A stretch of DNA of 60,634 nt from Chloroflexota bacterium. Lineage in GTDB: Bacteria > Chloroflexota > Anaerolineae > Promineifilales > Promineifilaceae. The translations under genes were made by a program, and so were the position numbers. This document shows, piece by piece, positions 35,537-43,483 of this stretch (position 1 is the first letter of the stretch; every line of letters begins with the position of its first letter). The stretch spans positions 1-60,634 of the forward strand of contig JAHDEN010000010.1 in NCBI GenBank assembly GCA_020628815.1, given 5' to 3'. The notes under the pieces are model-generated. The model ran no database searches, was not told the origin of the DNA, and saw nothing but the letters and a program-made list of their open reading frames with translations.

Positions 35537-36805
35537 ATGACAGCATGGACGTGGATGATCTACGTGGCAACACATAGCAATGTTGCTGGGTGGGGCGAAA
35601 AAAGTATTCAAAATATTAAAGCCGCAGAGCTGGGTGACAGCGTGCAGGTTGTAATTCAGCAAACAACGCCGGAAGGGACCAAGCGGTTGCATGTTAAAAA
35701 CGGCGAAACGGCCGAAAGCGACATGGGTAACGAGGTCGATTCTGGTGATGCAGACACCCTCATCGACTTTGCAAAATGGGGGAAAGAAGTCGCACCGGCC
35801 GACAAATATGCCCTTGTCCTTTGGAGCCACGGGTCTGGCTGGGAACCAGGTGAAATTCAAGGGATCAAGCTGCAAAAAACGGTAGCCGAGCCGGTCACGG
35901 TTGAAGAGCTGAGCGAACGCAGTGCCGCAGACGGCCGCTACAACATCTTTTTCACCCCCTCGATGCGGGAAATAATTGAGCAAGAAGATTCGTTTGAGCG
36001 GGACATAGCCTTCGACAACGGCACCGGTCACTCGCTTGATACGGTTGAGCTGGGCAAAGGGCTGAAGCGGATCAAACGATCATTAAAACAGCCGGTTGAC
36101 CTGTTGGGGATGAACGCCTGCCTGATGGCAACGGTTGAGCTTGTTTATCAGGTGAAGGGAAGCGCAAATGTCTATGTCGCATCGGAAGAATTAATGCCGG
36201 CCGAAAGTTGGCCCTACACTGAAATTTTGACCAAGCTAGGGAAAAAACCGAGCATGGGCTCAGTTGAGTTAGGCAAGCTGATTGTTGACGAGTACACCGA
36301 ATTCTTTAAAAACTTAGACGTTGACCTAACCGAACGCGGCATAGATGGGGCCACATTGACTGCGGTCAAAATCGATGGGATCGAGCAATTGGCAACCGCC
36401 ACAACGGCACTGGCAGATGGCTTAATGGCAGACATGGCGGGTCATTTAAACGCAGTTTGGTCAGCCCATCGCAACACGATCCAATTCCAGAACAACCATC
36501 AAAGTTATCATCTGTATGATTTAGGGATGTTTTGTTCAAATTTAGCTCAATCTGAAGAAATATCGGCAGATGTAAAAACGGCGGCTGAATCGGTGGTGGC
36601 CATCTTAAACGATGATGCGTTTATTTTGGCTGAAGCCCACACGGCCGCGGCCGACGATGGGATTATGGGGTTAACCACCTATCTGATGCAGCCGGTAGGA
36701 AACAACGAATTATCGCAGTTTTATAACCGCACAGAGTATGCACAAGTAACCGGCTGGGATGGCTTTTTACAGGCATATTTTGAGGCGGTTGAAGATGCTG
36801 AATAA
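35537..36805 (+). CDS. Clostripain-like C11 cysteine protease
   Basis: A 422-residue clan CD protease. The N-terminal WTWMIYVATHSN strand, catalytic His98 in LVLWSHGSGW and Cys195 in LLGMNACLMA are the C11 hallmarks, with the conserved EELMPAESWPY loop after it. C11 enzymes cleave after Arg or Lys and are often activated by self-cleavage. No signal peptide is present, whereas most C11 enzymes are exported, so this one appears intracellular. It lies 88 bp after the serine protease gene and 36 bp before a tiny membrane-protein gene. Confidence 0.9.
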   Translation: MTAWTWMIYVATHSNVAGWGEKSIQNIKAAELGDSVQVVIQQTTPEGTKRLHVKNGETAESDMGNEVDSGDADTLIDFAKWGKEVAPADKYALVLWSHGSGWEPGEIQGIKLQKTVAEPVTVEELSERSAADGRYNIFFTPSMREIIEQEDSFERDIAFDNGTGHSLDTVELGKGLKRIKRSLKQPVDLLGMNACLMATVELVYQVKGSANVYVASEELMPAESWPYTEILTKLGKKPSMGSVELGKLIVDEYTEFFKNLDVDLTERGIDGATLTAVKIDGIEQLATATTALADGLMADMAGHLNAVWSAHRNTIQFQNNHQSYHLYDLGMFCSNLAQSEEISADVKTAAESVVAILNDDAFILAEAHTAAADDGIMGLTTYLMQPVGNNELSQFYNRTEYAQVTGWDGFLQAYFEAVEDAE

Positions 36806-36841
36806 CTAACATTGATTAAAAACAGCTCAGATCAACCGTTT

Positions 36842-37036
36842 ATGGATACAACTGCGAAACTACTTTTTTCGCTCACATTCGCCTTTCTGTTGTTCGCACT
36901 ATCATTAATTTGGATCATGGAGACTAACTCTTTGGCCTGTCACCGAGGGGTAGATGACGTACATTGTCATCCGAATGGGATCGATCATGGTCACCGAACT
37001 CCGATCTTTCCGTTAAATTTGAAAGAACGAATCTAA
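36842..37036 (+). CDS. 64-residue single-span membrane protein with His/Cys tail
   Basis: From the ATG at 36842: a short start, one strong membrane helix (LLFSLTFAFLLFALSLIWIM), then a tail with CHRGVDDVHCHPNGIDHGHR and a basic end. The CH-x6-HCH pattern suggests metal binding and loosely recalls YHYH-type motifs. The stop codon is 4 bp before the CHAT gene start, so the two are probably translationally coupled. No good ribosome site is seen, and an upstream TTG at 36812 is in frame. A small membrane target or effector of the neighbouring proteases is a reasonable inference, not shown. Confidence 0.6.
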   Translation: MDTTAKLLFSLTFAFLLFALSLIWIMETNSLACHRGVDDVHCHPNGIDHGHRTPIFPLNLKERI

Positions 37037-37040
37037 AACG

Positions 37041-38669
37041 ATGGATTATTTAGACGTTGAATTAGAAGCATATGATCTAAAGGTTTCTCGCGGTAAAAAG
37101 CGGGAGAAATGGTGGACGTTTAAAGTGCGTTTATCAGACTCTCCGGCCGGAGAAATGTCAGCCAGCGAAGCGATCGAAGTCAAACTGGAGTATCGCCAGT
37201 TATCAAAAAAGATCTACAGTCTTGATTCGCGCCAGTTGAACGGGGATGATCTGATTCCGTTTGGCCAAGAGTTAGCCGACTACCTACTACCTGATCAAAA
37301 GTTCAACGAGCGGTCGAGCATCCGATCTTTATTTGAAGACAACCGAAAAAAAGCGGCTGATATGGATGAGATCACAGGCGTTCGGTTGCGGCTAAAGTTG
37401 GATCAAAGATTGTCTGCACTCCCTTGGGAATTTCTCTATCTGCCCCCACCGGGTGGAAGAGGCAAAACAGATGGCTTTTTAGCCCTTGACGGCCGAGTTT
37501 CGATTGTACGCCATGAAAGTTTAGATGCTTCTAAAACCAAACGGGCACCCAGAGGAGCGATTCAATTATTGGCAGCCTTTGCTTCCCCCGCAGGCGCCGC
37601 CCCGTTGGATTTAACCCAAGAAAAAAAGAATTTAGAGCAGGCAACAAAAGGGGTAAGAGGTGTTAAGCCGACAATTTTGATGGATGCTAAGTTTGGCGAC
37701 ATTGAAGAAAACATCCTTGAAAAAAATGTGGGGATCTTCCATTTTGCTGGGCATGGGGAAATTCATGAGCAGATGGGAGCGGCCCCCGGTCAGGTGGTCA
37801 CAACCGCATCGCTGCTTTTTGATGATAAAGCGATTCCGGCCGAGCAATTGGCCATTAACCTGCGTGACAGCGGGGTGCGTTTGGCCATGCTGGGGGCGTG
37901 CAATAGCGGCCGTCGAGCGGGTAAAGCCCGTTGGGCCGGCATCGCATCTATGTTTGTCAAAACCGGAATTCCGGCGGTGGTTGCGAATCAGTTTAAAATC
38001 AAAGATGCGACCGCCATAGCCTTTAGCAAGCTGTTTTACAAAGCATTGGTCGCTAGCCTGAGTATTGAAGAAGCGGTGGCGGCCGGGCGTAAAGCGGCCT
38101 TTAATGCGGACCCATCCGGCCGAGATTGGGCCGTTCCTGTCATGTATATGCGCAATGCTGAGAGCCAAGTCTTGTTTGGCGGATCAGCCAGCAAAAAGGT
38201 GCGCAATAAAATTGCCCTTGAGGTTGGCGAGGTGATCCACAACACAAATTCGGGGGATGGCACTTTTATCACTGGCAATGTCTCGGCCGGTGGCGATGTA
38301 GTTCTGGGGGACCAAAGCAGCACAGATTCTGATGACGCCCCATCATCCCACTCGAGTGAAAGAGGAACGCCCGACACACTCTCCGGCCGGCCGACAAATG
38401 AGATCAAACAAGAACTCAAAAAACTGCACGATGAATTAAGCGATCTAGCATCGGGCAATGAACTGCGCGAGGCGGTCGCGCAAATAGACATCATTGAAAA
38501 AGAATTGGTAACCAAGACAGAGCCAAAGGATGCTGTTTTAGCGGCAGCGATAAACGAGATTAGCAACGTAATCCCCGATGGAAGTGACGCGCTTCTAGCC
38601 GCTTTTAATCAACCTGTTTTAAACCAACATCTTGGACCTGATGCCAAGCAGATTCTTGATTGGTTATAA
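37041..38669 (+). CDS. CHAT-domain caspase-like protease
   Basis: The 542-residue product carries a CHAT peptidase domain: LPWEFLYLPPP near residue 127, His238 in FHFAGHGE, and Cys287 in MLGACNSG, followed by IPAVVANQFKI and the closing DWAVPVMYMR. CHAT proteases share the caspase/separase fold. After the domain there is a GDGTFITGNVSAGGDVVLGD motif, the short linker often seen next to effector-associated domains in STAND and conflict proteins, and then a helical C-terminus of about 100 residues that may be an interaction or adaptor domain. It ends the protease run. CGGCCG is frequent, so it is not a recent arrival. Confidence 0.9.
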   Translation: MDYLDVELEAYDLKVSRGKKREKWWTFKVRLSDSPAGEMSASEAIEVKLEYRQLSKKIYSLDSRQLNGDDLIPFGQELADYLLPDQKFNERSSIRSLFEDNRKKAADMDEITGVRLRLKLDQRLSALPWEFLYLPPPGGRGKTDGFLALDGRVSIVRHESLDASKTKRAPRGAIQLLAAFASPAGAAPLDLTQEKKNLEQATKGVRGVKPTILMDAKFGDIEENILEKNVGIFHFAGHGEIHEQMGAAPGQVVTTASLLFDDKAIPAEQLAINLRDSGVRLAMLGACNSGRRAGKARWAGIASMFVKTGIPAVVANQFKIKDATAIAFSKLFYKALVASLSIEEAVAAGRKAAFNADPSGRDWAVPVMYMRNAESQVLFGGSASKKVRNKIALEVGEVIHNTNSGDGTFITGNVSAGGDVVLGDQSSTDSDDAPSSHSSERGTPDTLSGRPTNEIKQELKKLHDELSDLASGNELREAVAQIDIIEKELVTKTEPKDAVLAAAINEISNVIPDGSDALLAAFNQPVLNQHLGPDAKQILDWL

Positions 38670-38883
38670 AATCAGTAGAAATAAGACAATTCTCCTATAC
38701 CCAACCCAAATCGTTTCGGCTATTATTTACCTACTTATGCATGAGCCCTATGCAGTCTCTAGCACAAGCAGTATTATTATAATTATTGTAACCACGGTGT
38801 TTTAGCCTTTGCAGCAAGCACCCACGAGGCTTTTCCGAACCAACTGTGAGGTTAGGTTGAGCATAATCCGGGGGATTAAAATT

Positions 38884-39006
38884 ATGAGTGACTATGAATA
38901 TGGAGATACTCCAGACGGACCGCCAGTATTGGGATATGTTATGGCAGGCGCCATGTTGACGACCATGACACTAATCGGCTCTCTTATTTATTCGATTTTC
39001 ATGTAA
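38884..39006 (+). CDS. 40-residue single-span membrane peptide
   Basis: MSDYEYGDTPDGPPVLGYVM is followed by a hydrophobic helix and ends IGSLIYSIFM. GGGGGAT lies 9 bp before the ATG, and a TATAAT box lies at 38778-38783. A terminator follows at once, so this is a compact, complete transcription unit. It sits 214 bp after the CHAT gene on the same strand. A toxin-like or regulatory small membrane protein is possible, but no family is known to me. Confidence 0.6.
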   Translation: MSDYEYGDTPDGPPVLGYVMAGAMLTTMTLIGSLIYSIFM

Positions 39007-39014
39007 AAAGCTTT

Positions 39015-39050
39015 AAAAGCCCGGCCGTTTGGTCGGGCTTTTGTTTTTTA
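39015..39050. terminator. Terminator after the 40-residue peptide gene
   Basis: AAAAGCCCGGCC and GGTCGGGCTTTT pair across GTTT, followed by TTGTTTTTT. It also lies at the 3' end of the converging cdd gene. Confidence 0.85.
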
Positions 39051-39446
39051 TTCTGGCAGTTGAGAGCTGTCAAAAAACTCGGGGAGCAGTTGTCTGACCG
39101 TTGCATCTTTCACTTCACCCGTTGTCGTGTTTACGATATAGACGGGATAATCATCACCTGCAAATTCAATCATCACCTGCCTGCAAGCCCCACACGGCGT
39201 CACCCCATTTTCAGTAGCAACAGCTAACCCTGCAATTTGTTTGCCTCCGGCCGTAACCATGGTGCCTATCGCATTCCGTTCTGCACAAATTGTTAGCCCG
39301 TAGCTGGCATTTTCATAGTTCACCCCTTCAAAAATCTCTCCATCTGTGGTGATGAGAGCGGACCCCACCCAAAATTTTGAGTACGGCGCATAGGCTTTCG
39401 GCCGGATATTTGTGGCTCTCTCGATCAATGTTTCGCGTATGGTCAT
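39048..39446 (-). CDS. cdd: Cytidine deaminase
   Basis: A 132-residue homotetrameric-type cytidine deaminase. The zinc site reads CAERNAIG and TPCGACRQV, with the catalytic Glu in CAE, and the start holds YAPYSKFWVGSAL with VNYENASYGLTICAE as substrate pocket. It deaminates cytidine and deoxycytidine for pyrimidine salvage. It shares the minus strand with a 2H phosphoesterase gene 27 bp upstream. Confidence 0.95.
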   Translation of the reverse strand: MTIRETLIERATNIRPKAYAPYSKFWVGSALITTDGEIFEGVNYENASYGLTICAERNAIGTMVTAGGKQIAGLAVATENGVTPCGACRQVMIEFAGDDYPVYIVNTTTGEVKDATVRQLLPEFFDSSQLPE

Positions 39447-39473
39447 AAAATTAAGGGGGCAGGAGGCAAGATG

Positions 39474-40022
39474 CTATCTTACATCCTGTAGTTCATATCT
39501 TTCAATAAATTCAAATGGAGCATACTGCACAATATTGATATGGTCCAAGCGCATCGGCAGGTTAAACACCTTTGCCTTGCGCACAATTTCGACCGTTGGT
39601 CCTAAATCAGCTTTAGGCCCTTTCATGGTGATGGTGGTGTGCGGAATCCAACTACCCGGCCGGTAATAAAATCCTGGCTCAAGTTCCGCTTCTGCCAAGC
39701 AATTCTGAAAGCTTTGGTATAGGGCCATCAGATCGGCCGTCAGGATTGGGGCCAAGTAGACCACATTTTGCGCCGTTGCGAACTGGGAAATTGAGGTGAA
39801 GGTCACGTCAAACGGCTTGGTAGATTGAGCGTACCCGGCCGTGACTTGTTTTAGTTTTTCAAGATTTGTTTTGGGATCAAATGCCGCAAGGGTGATGTGG
39901 GGCTCGTTTGGCTGGTCAATAAACTCAGAATGCAGGCCCGCATCAGCTATGGCGACCCCAATCTTGCTAATTTTGGCGGCCGCTTTGGGGGCAAAGCCAA
40001 ATTCGATTGAATAGCCGTCCAT
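39474..40022 (-). CDS. 2H phosphoesterase (2'-5' RNA ligase family)
   Basis: A 182-residue protein with the two HxT motifs that define 2H enzymes: EPHITLAAF near residue 41 and WIPHTTITM near 127. The family includes LigT/ThpR-type cyclic phosphodiesterases that open 2',3'-cyclic phosphates. The exact substrate is unknown. It lies between the M20 hydrolase and cdd genes on the same strand. Confidence 0.88.
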   Translation of the reverse strand: MDGYSIEFGFAPKAAAKISKIGVAIADAGLHSEFIDQPNEPHITLAAFDPKTNLEKLKQVTAGYAQSTKPFDVTFTSISQFATAQNVVYLAPILTADLMALYQSFQNCLAEAELEPGFYYRPGSWIPHTTITMKGPKADLGPTVEIVRKAKVFNLPMRLDHINIVQYAPFEFIERYELQDVR

Positions 40023-40043
40023 TGGGAAAGGAAAAAGGGAAAA

Positions 40044-40095
40044 GGGTAAAGGAGAAAAATATTTGCGAGTCGCTTTTATTCGTTCTCCTTCACCC
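40044..40095 (-). other. Stem-loop with pyrimidine-rich tail
   Basis: GGGTAAAGGAGAA (40044-40056) and TTCTCCTTCACCC (40083-40095) pair at 12 of 13 positions. On the minus strand the stem is followed by a T/C-rich stretch. It fills the gap between the M20 and 2H genes and could be a weak terminator for the former. Confidence 0.45.
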
Positions 40096-40106
40096 TCTAG
40101 CCTTAC

Positions 40107-41276
40107 TTACTTGTAATCGCCTTTGATAAAGCGCATAGCGGTCTCAGCCAATACGGCCGAACCGACCGGCATGGCTGACTCATCAAGATCAAATTCTGGA
40201 TGGTGCAAGAACTTGTCTTCGCCACCCGGAACCCGCACGCCAACGTTGAACATCGCCCCACGGCTGGCGCGTGACATATAACCAAAGTCTTCGCCACCCA
40301 TAGATGGGCCACGGCTGATGACGTTATCTTCGCCCACTAAATCAGTAGCGGTTTGACGGATCCAGGCGGCTACTTCAGGATCGTTATAGGTTGCTGGATA
40401 GCCACGTTGAACATCAACTTCGCAATCTGCACCCAAGTTCTTAGCGATCTCAAAGGCGTTTTTCACTTCGTTGATAAGCAGTTCACGCACCTCATCATCA
40501 AAGCTACGCAGGGTAATGCTGAACTCAACTTCACCCGGAATCACGTTGCTCACCGTTCCGCCAGATATCCGGCCGATGGTGATAACCGCCTGTTTGTTGG
40601 GGTCAACTTTCCGGCTGACGATCCCATGAATGGCGGTGATCACAGGGGCGGCCGCAAAGATCGGATCAACAGACAGATGCGGTGCCGCACCGTGTCCACC
40701 TTTGCCGATAATCTTAGCTTCGATTGTGTCGGTGTTGGCTAGGATAAAGCCGTCAGAGATGTTAATCACACCCGCATCCATCATGCCTAAAACATGAAGG
40801 GCGATCACCGCATCCAGCTCTTCAACCGCTCCATCGCTAATCATAGCGGGCGCACCGCTGATGTTATTCTCGTCTGAGCGTTCTTCTGACGGTTGAAATA
40901 ATAGGCGAATTTCACCGTCAAACTCTTGGTCTTTTAGTAACATCGCCGCCCCCAAAAGCATGGTGGTGTGCGCATCATGGCCGCAGGCGTGCATTTTGCC
41001 AGGCACAGTTGATTTATACGGAACGTCGTTCGCCTCTAAAATCGGCAGCGCATCCATATCTGCTCGGATGCCGATTTTCGGCCCATTACCGTTGCCCAAA
41101 CGGGCCACGATGCCGGTTTTGCCCACACCGGTTTGGTATTCGACCCCTAATTCGTTGAGGGTTTCAGCTACCAATGCGCCGGTTTTAAATTCTTCAAACC
41201 CCAGTTCCGGATTCATATGAATGGTGCGGCGGATGCGGGTTAGTTCGTCTTGTAGTTTTTTGGCTTCTTCTAACAT
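40107..41276 (-). CDS. M20-family amidohydrolase (hippurate/N-acyl amino acid type)
   Basis: With the ATG at 41276 the product is 389 residues; a TTG at 41288 is in frame. The metal ligands appear in MHACGHDAHTTML, in the PSEE segment, in ALHVLG, and in KFLHHPEFD at the end, and the dimerisation domain holds GKGGHGAAPHL. This is the M20D layout of IAA-amino acid, hippurate and N-acyl-amino acid hydrolases, which release an amino acid from an N-acyl group with two metal ions. Substrate preference cannot be judged. Confidence 0.93.
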   Translation of the reverse strand: MLEEAKKLQDELTRIRRTIHMNPELGFEEFKTGALVAETLNELGVEYQTGVGKTGIVARLGNGNGPKIGIRADMDALPILEANDVPYKSTVPGKMHACGHDAHTTMLLGAAMLLKDQEFDGEIRLLFQPSEERSDENNISGAPAMISDGAVEELDAVIALHVLGMMDAGVINISDGFILANTDTIEAKIIGKGGHGAAPHLSVDPIFAAAPVITAIHGIVSRKVDPNKQAVITIGRISGGTVSNVIPGEVEFSITLRSFDDEVRELLINEVKNAFEIAKNLGADCEVDVQRGYPATYNDPEVAAWIRQTATDLVGEDNVISRGPSMGGEDFGYMSRASRGAMFNVGVRVPGGEDKFLHHPEFDLDESAMPVGSAVLAETAMRFIKGDYK

Positions 41277-41405
41277 ATGAGGTTGCAAGTGGACAAGGTG
41301 CAGGATACAAACGTCGTTACCGATTTTCTGAGTTGAAATAAATTCGGTTCACTCTAGATTCAGATATCGGCGTTTTATCCTTTCTCCTTGCCCCTTTATC
41401 CTTTT

Positions 41406-41825
41406 TTACCAGCTTCCTGTTGATTCCATGCTCAGCCAAGGCTCGGCCGGTTCGAGTGATTCCCCATCCTGCAGTAGCTCAAGCGAGATACCATCTGGAG
41501 ATTTTACAAACGCCATCCGGCCGTCCCGTGGTGGGCGCAAAATCGTAACCCCGTTTTCTTGCAACATAGCACAGGTGTCATAAATATTTTCAACCGCATA
41601 CGCCAAATGGCCAAAGCTCCGGCCGACGCTATATGCTTCGGTCTCGCCCCAGTTTACGGTCAGCTCCAAAGGTGGATCTCCGGGAGAAGACTCGAGGTAG
41701 ATTAGGGTAAATTTTCCCGCCTCCGATTCGTAGCGTCGAACCTCTTTAAATCCCAATAAACCACAGAAAAAGTGCATCGCTTTTTCTTCGTCTATAACAC
41801 GAACCATCTTGTGTAAAAATTTCAT
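41406..41825 (-). CDS. gloA: VOC-family lactoylglutathione lyase-like protein
   Basis: I place the start at the ATG at 41825, with GGAG just before it, giving 139 residues. The glyoxalase I ligands can be traced: His in FLHKMVRVID, Glu in LIYLES, His in FGHLAYAV and Glu in ISLELLQ. The LLGFKEVRRYE and VNWGE segments also match glyoxalase I, which turns the methylglyoxal-glutathione hemithioacetal into lactoylglutathione. A C-terminal extension of about 20 residues is extra. Chloroflexota often lack glutathione, so another thiol may serve. Confidence 0.8.
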   Translation of the reverse strand: MKFLHKMVRVIDEEKAMHFFCGLLGFKEVRRYESEAGKFTLIYLESSPGDPPLELTVNWGETEAYSVGRSFGHLAYAVENIYDTCAMLQENGVTILRPPRDGRMAFVKSPDGISLELLQDGESLEPAEPWLSMESTGSW

Positions 41826-41927
41826 ACGTTCTCCTTCAAATGGGATGCATATTTGCAAATTGCAAGATGCAACCAATGAGTTGTTATTTTTCTAGTTCTA
41901 AACCGATCTCTGCTTTAATGGCAATAA

Positions 41928-42872
41928 TTAAATCTGTAAGCTCTCATCCATATCCATAAAGGTGCCAATATTATCCCCATCCGGCGTTTTCCTCGACCAA
42001 ATATAACTGATCGCATATCCGGTGATGATGTGCCAAATACCCCACCAGCCTGCGATGATCGCCATGCCGCCCAGACCACCAAAAAAGTTGAAGATCAAAA
42101 TCAATCCTAACCCTGAATTTTGAATGCCAACCTCTAAAGCAACAGCTCTGCGGTCTGACTCTGGCAATTGAAACAGCGATGCTGAAAAGTAGCCCAGCAG
42201 GATGGCGAACGCATTCATCATCAACACGGCGAAAAAGACGATGTCGATTGACGCCATAAAGTTTTCCCAGTTTCCGGCCAAGGCCACAGCCACAAAAGCT
42301 AGGAAAAAGATCATCGAAAAAGTTTTCATCGGCCGGACCAATTTATTTGCCAACGGGGTAAAACGATGGCGGATAAACATCCCCACAACTAACGGAATCA
42401 GCATCAGGATAAAAATCGTTTGGGCCATTTGCCAAAACGTGACGCTAATTTCAGCTAGGATGGCATCTGCACCGGGAACCATCGCCCCCCAAAAGCCAAA
42501 GTTGAACGGGGTCATAAACATGGCGGCGGCGGTCGAAACGGCCGACATACTAACCGACAGCGCCGTGTTCCCTTTGCCCAAATAGGTGAAAAAGTTTGAG
42601 ATATTGCCGCCCGGGCACGAAGCGACCAAAATCATCCCTAAGCCAACGCTGGGGGCAGGCTGTAACCACAAAACCAGTAGCAGGGTCACCGCAGGCAAGA
42701 TAAAAAACTGGCACGCCATGCCGATCAAAAACGACATCGGCCGGTCTTTGATACTGCTAAAATCATCGAGGGTCATGTCGAGCGCCACGCCAAACATGAC
42801 AAATCCTAAAACTAGGTTGAGTATAAACAGAGTAGTCGGGTTAAAATTAAGCGCAATTGCATCAACATTCAT
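41928..42872 (-). CDS. Bile acid:sodium symporter (BASS) family transporter
   Basis: A 314-residue protein with about ten membrane helices. The family landmarks are FGVALDMTLDDF after helix 1, the LVASCPGGNISNFFTYLGKGN sodium-site region, and VALEVGIQNSGLGL at the second crossover. BASS proteins carry organic anions such as bile acids, pyruvate or pantoate with sodium. GGAGG lies before the ATG. It ends 102 bp before the glyoxalase-like gene on the same strand. Confidence 0.92.
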   Translation of the reverse strand: MNVDAIALNFNPTTLFILNLVLGFVMFGVALDMTLDDFSSIKDRPMSFLIGMACQFFILPAVTLLLVLWLQPAPSVGLGMILVASCPGGNISNFFTYLGKGNTALSVSMSAVSTAAAMFMTPFNFGFWGAMVPGADAILAEISVTFWQMAQTIFILMLIPLVVGMFIRHRFTPLANKLVRPMKTFSMIFFLAFVAVALAGNWENFMASIDIVFFAVLMMNAFAILLGYFSASLFQLPESDRRAVALEVGIQNSGLGLILIFNFFGGLGGMAIIAGWWGIWHIITGYAISYIWSRKTPDGDNIGTFMDMDESLQI

Positions 42873-42983
42873 TGGGTCCTCCTATTCCAACTTTCAGCAA
42901 AAATAGGATAGCTCGGATTTTTAATATCGGCCAATAAAAGACGCCGCCGCTTTGCTTAAACGGCACGTCTTAAAATCAAATTT

Positions 42984-43385
42984 ATGAAACAAACCATCGT
43001 ACATATAGCCATTGTCGTGAAGGATTACGACGAAGCGATTGACTTTTACGTCAACAAGTTGAATTTCATCCTTGTTGAAGACACCTATCAGCCGGAGCAG
43101 GACAAACGCTGGGTTTTGGTGGAGCCCCCCGGCGCAAACGGTCAAGGGACGCAGATTTTGCTGGCCCGAGCATCAAAACCGGAGCAAGAGCCGTTTGTGG
43201 GAAATCAAACAGGCGGCCGGGTGTTTTTGTTTTTGAACACAGATGATTTTTGGCGCGACTATGAAGCGATGCAGGCTAAGGGGATTAAGTTTGTTCGTGA
43301 ACCTAAAGTAGCAGACTATGGCACGGTTGCTGTGTTTGAAGATCTGTACGGCAACCTGTGGGATTTGCTGGAGCTTACAAAGTAG
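42984..43385 (+). CDS. VOC-family (glyoxalase/bleomycin resistance fold) protein
   Basis: A 133-residue single VOC domain: HIAIVVKDYDEAIDFYVNKL start, the paired strands RVFLFLNTDDFWRDYEAMQAKG and the GTVAVFEDLYGNLWDLLE end carrying the last metal ligand. Members range from dioxygenases to antibiotic-binding proteins, and no specific role is visible. It is divergent from the BASS gene. Confidence 0.88.
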   Translation: MKQTIVHIAIVVKDYDEAIDFYVNKLNFILVEDTYQPEQDKRWVLVEPPGANGQGTQILLARASKPEQEPFVGNQTGGRVFLFLNTDDFWRDYEAMQAKGIKFVREPKVADYGTVAVFEDLYGNLWDLLELTK

Positions 43386-43483
43386 GGAAAGCGTGTTAAT
43401 TTTTCAAATCTAGTATTGCTAGATCATATTTAAACGCTTAAACTTTTAGGACCAATCAAAGCCTGAGCCAAATAGCAAAACCG

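Noticed and set aside
34420..39006. A gasdermin gene next to the proteases
   Set aside because: I looked for a protein of about 250-280 residues with a gasdermin-like N-terminus in the island and found none.
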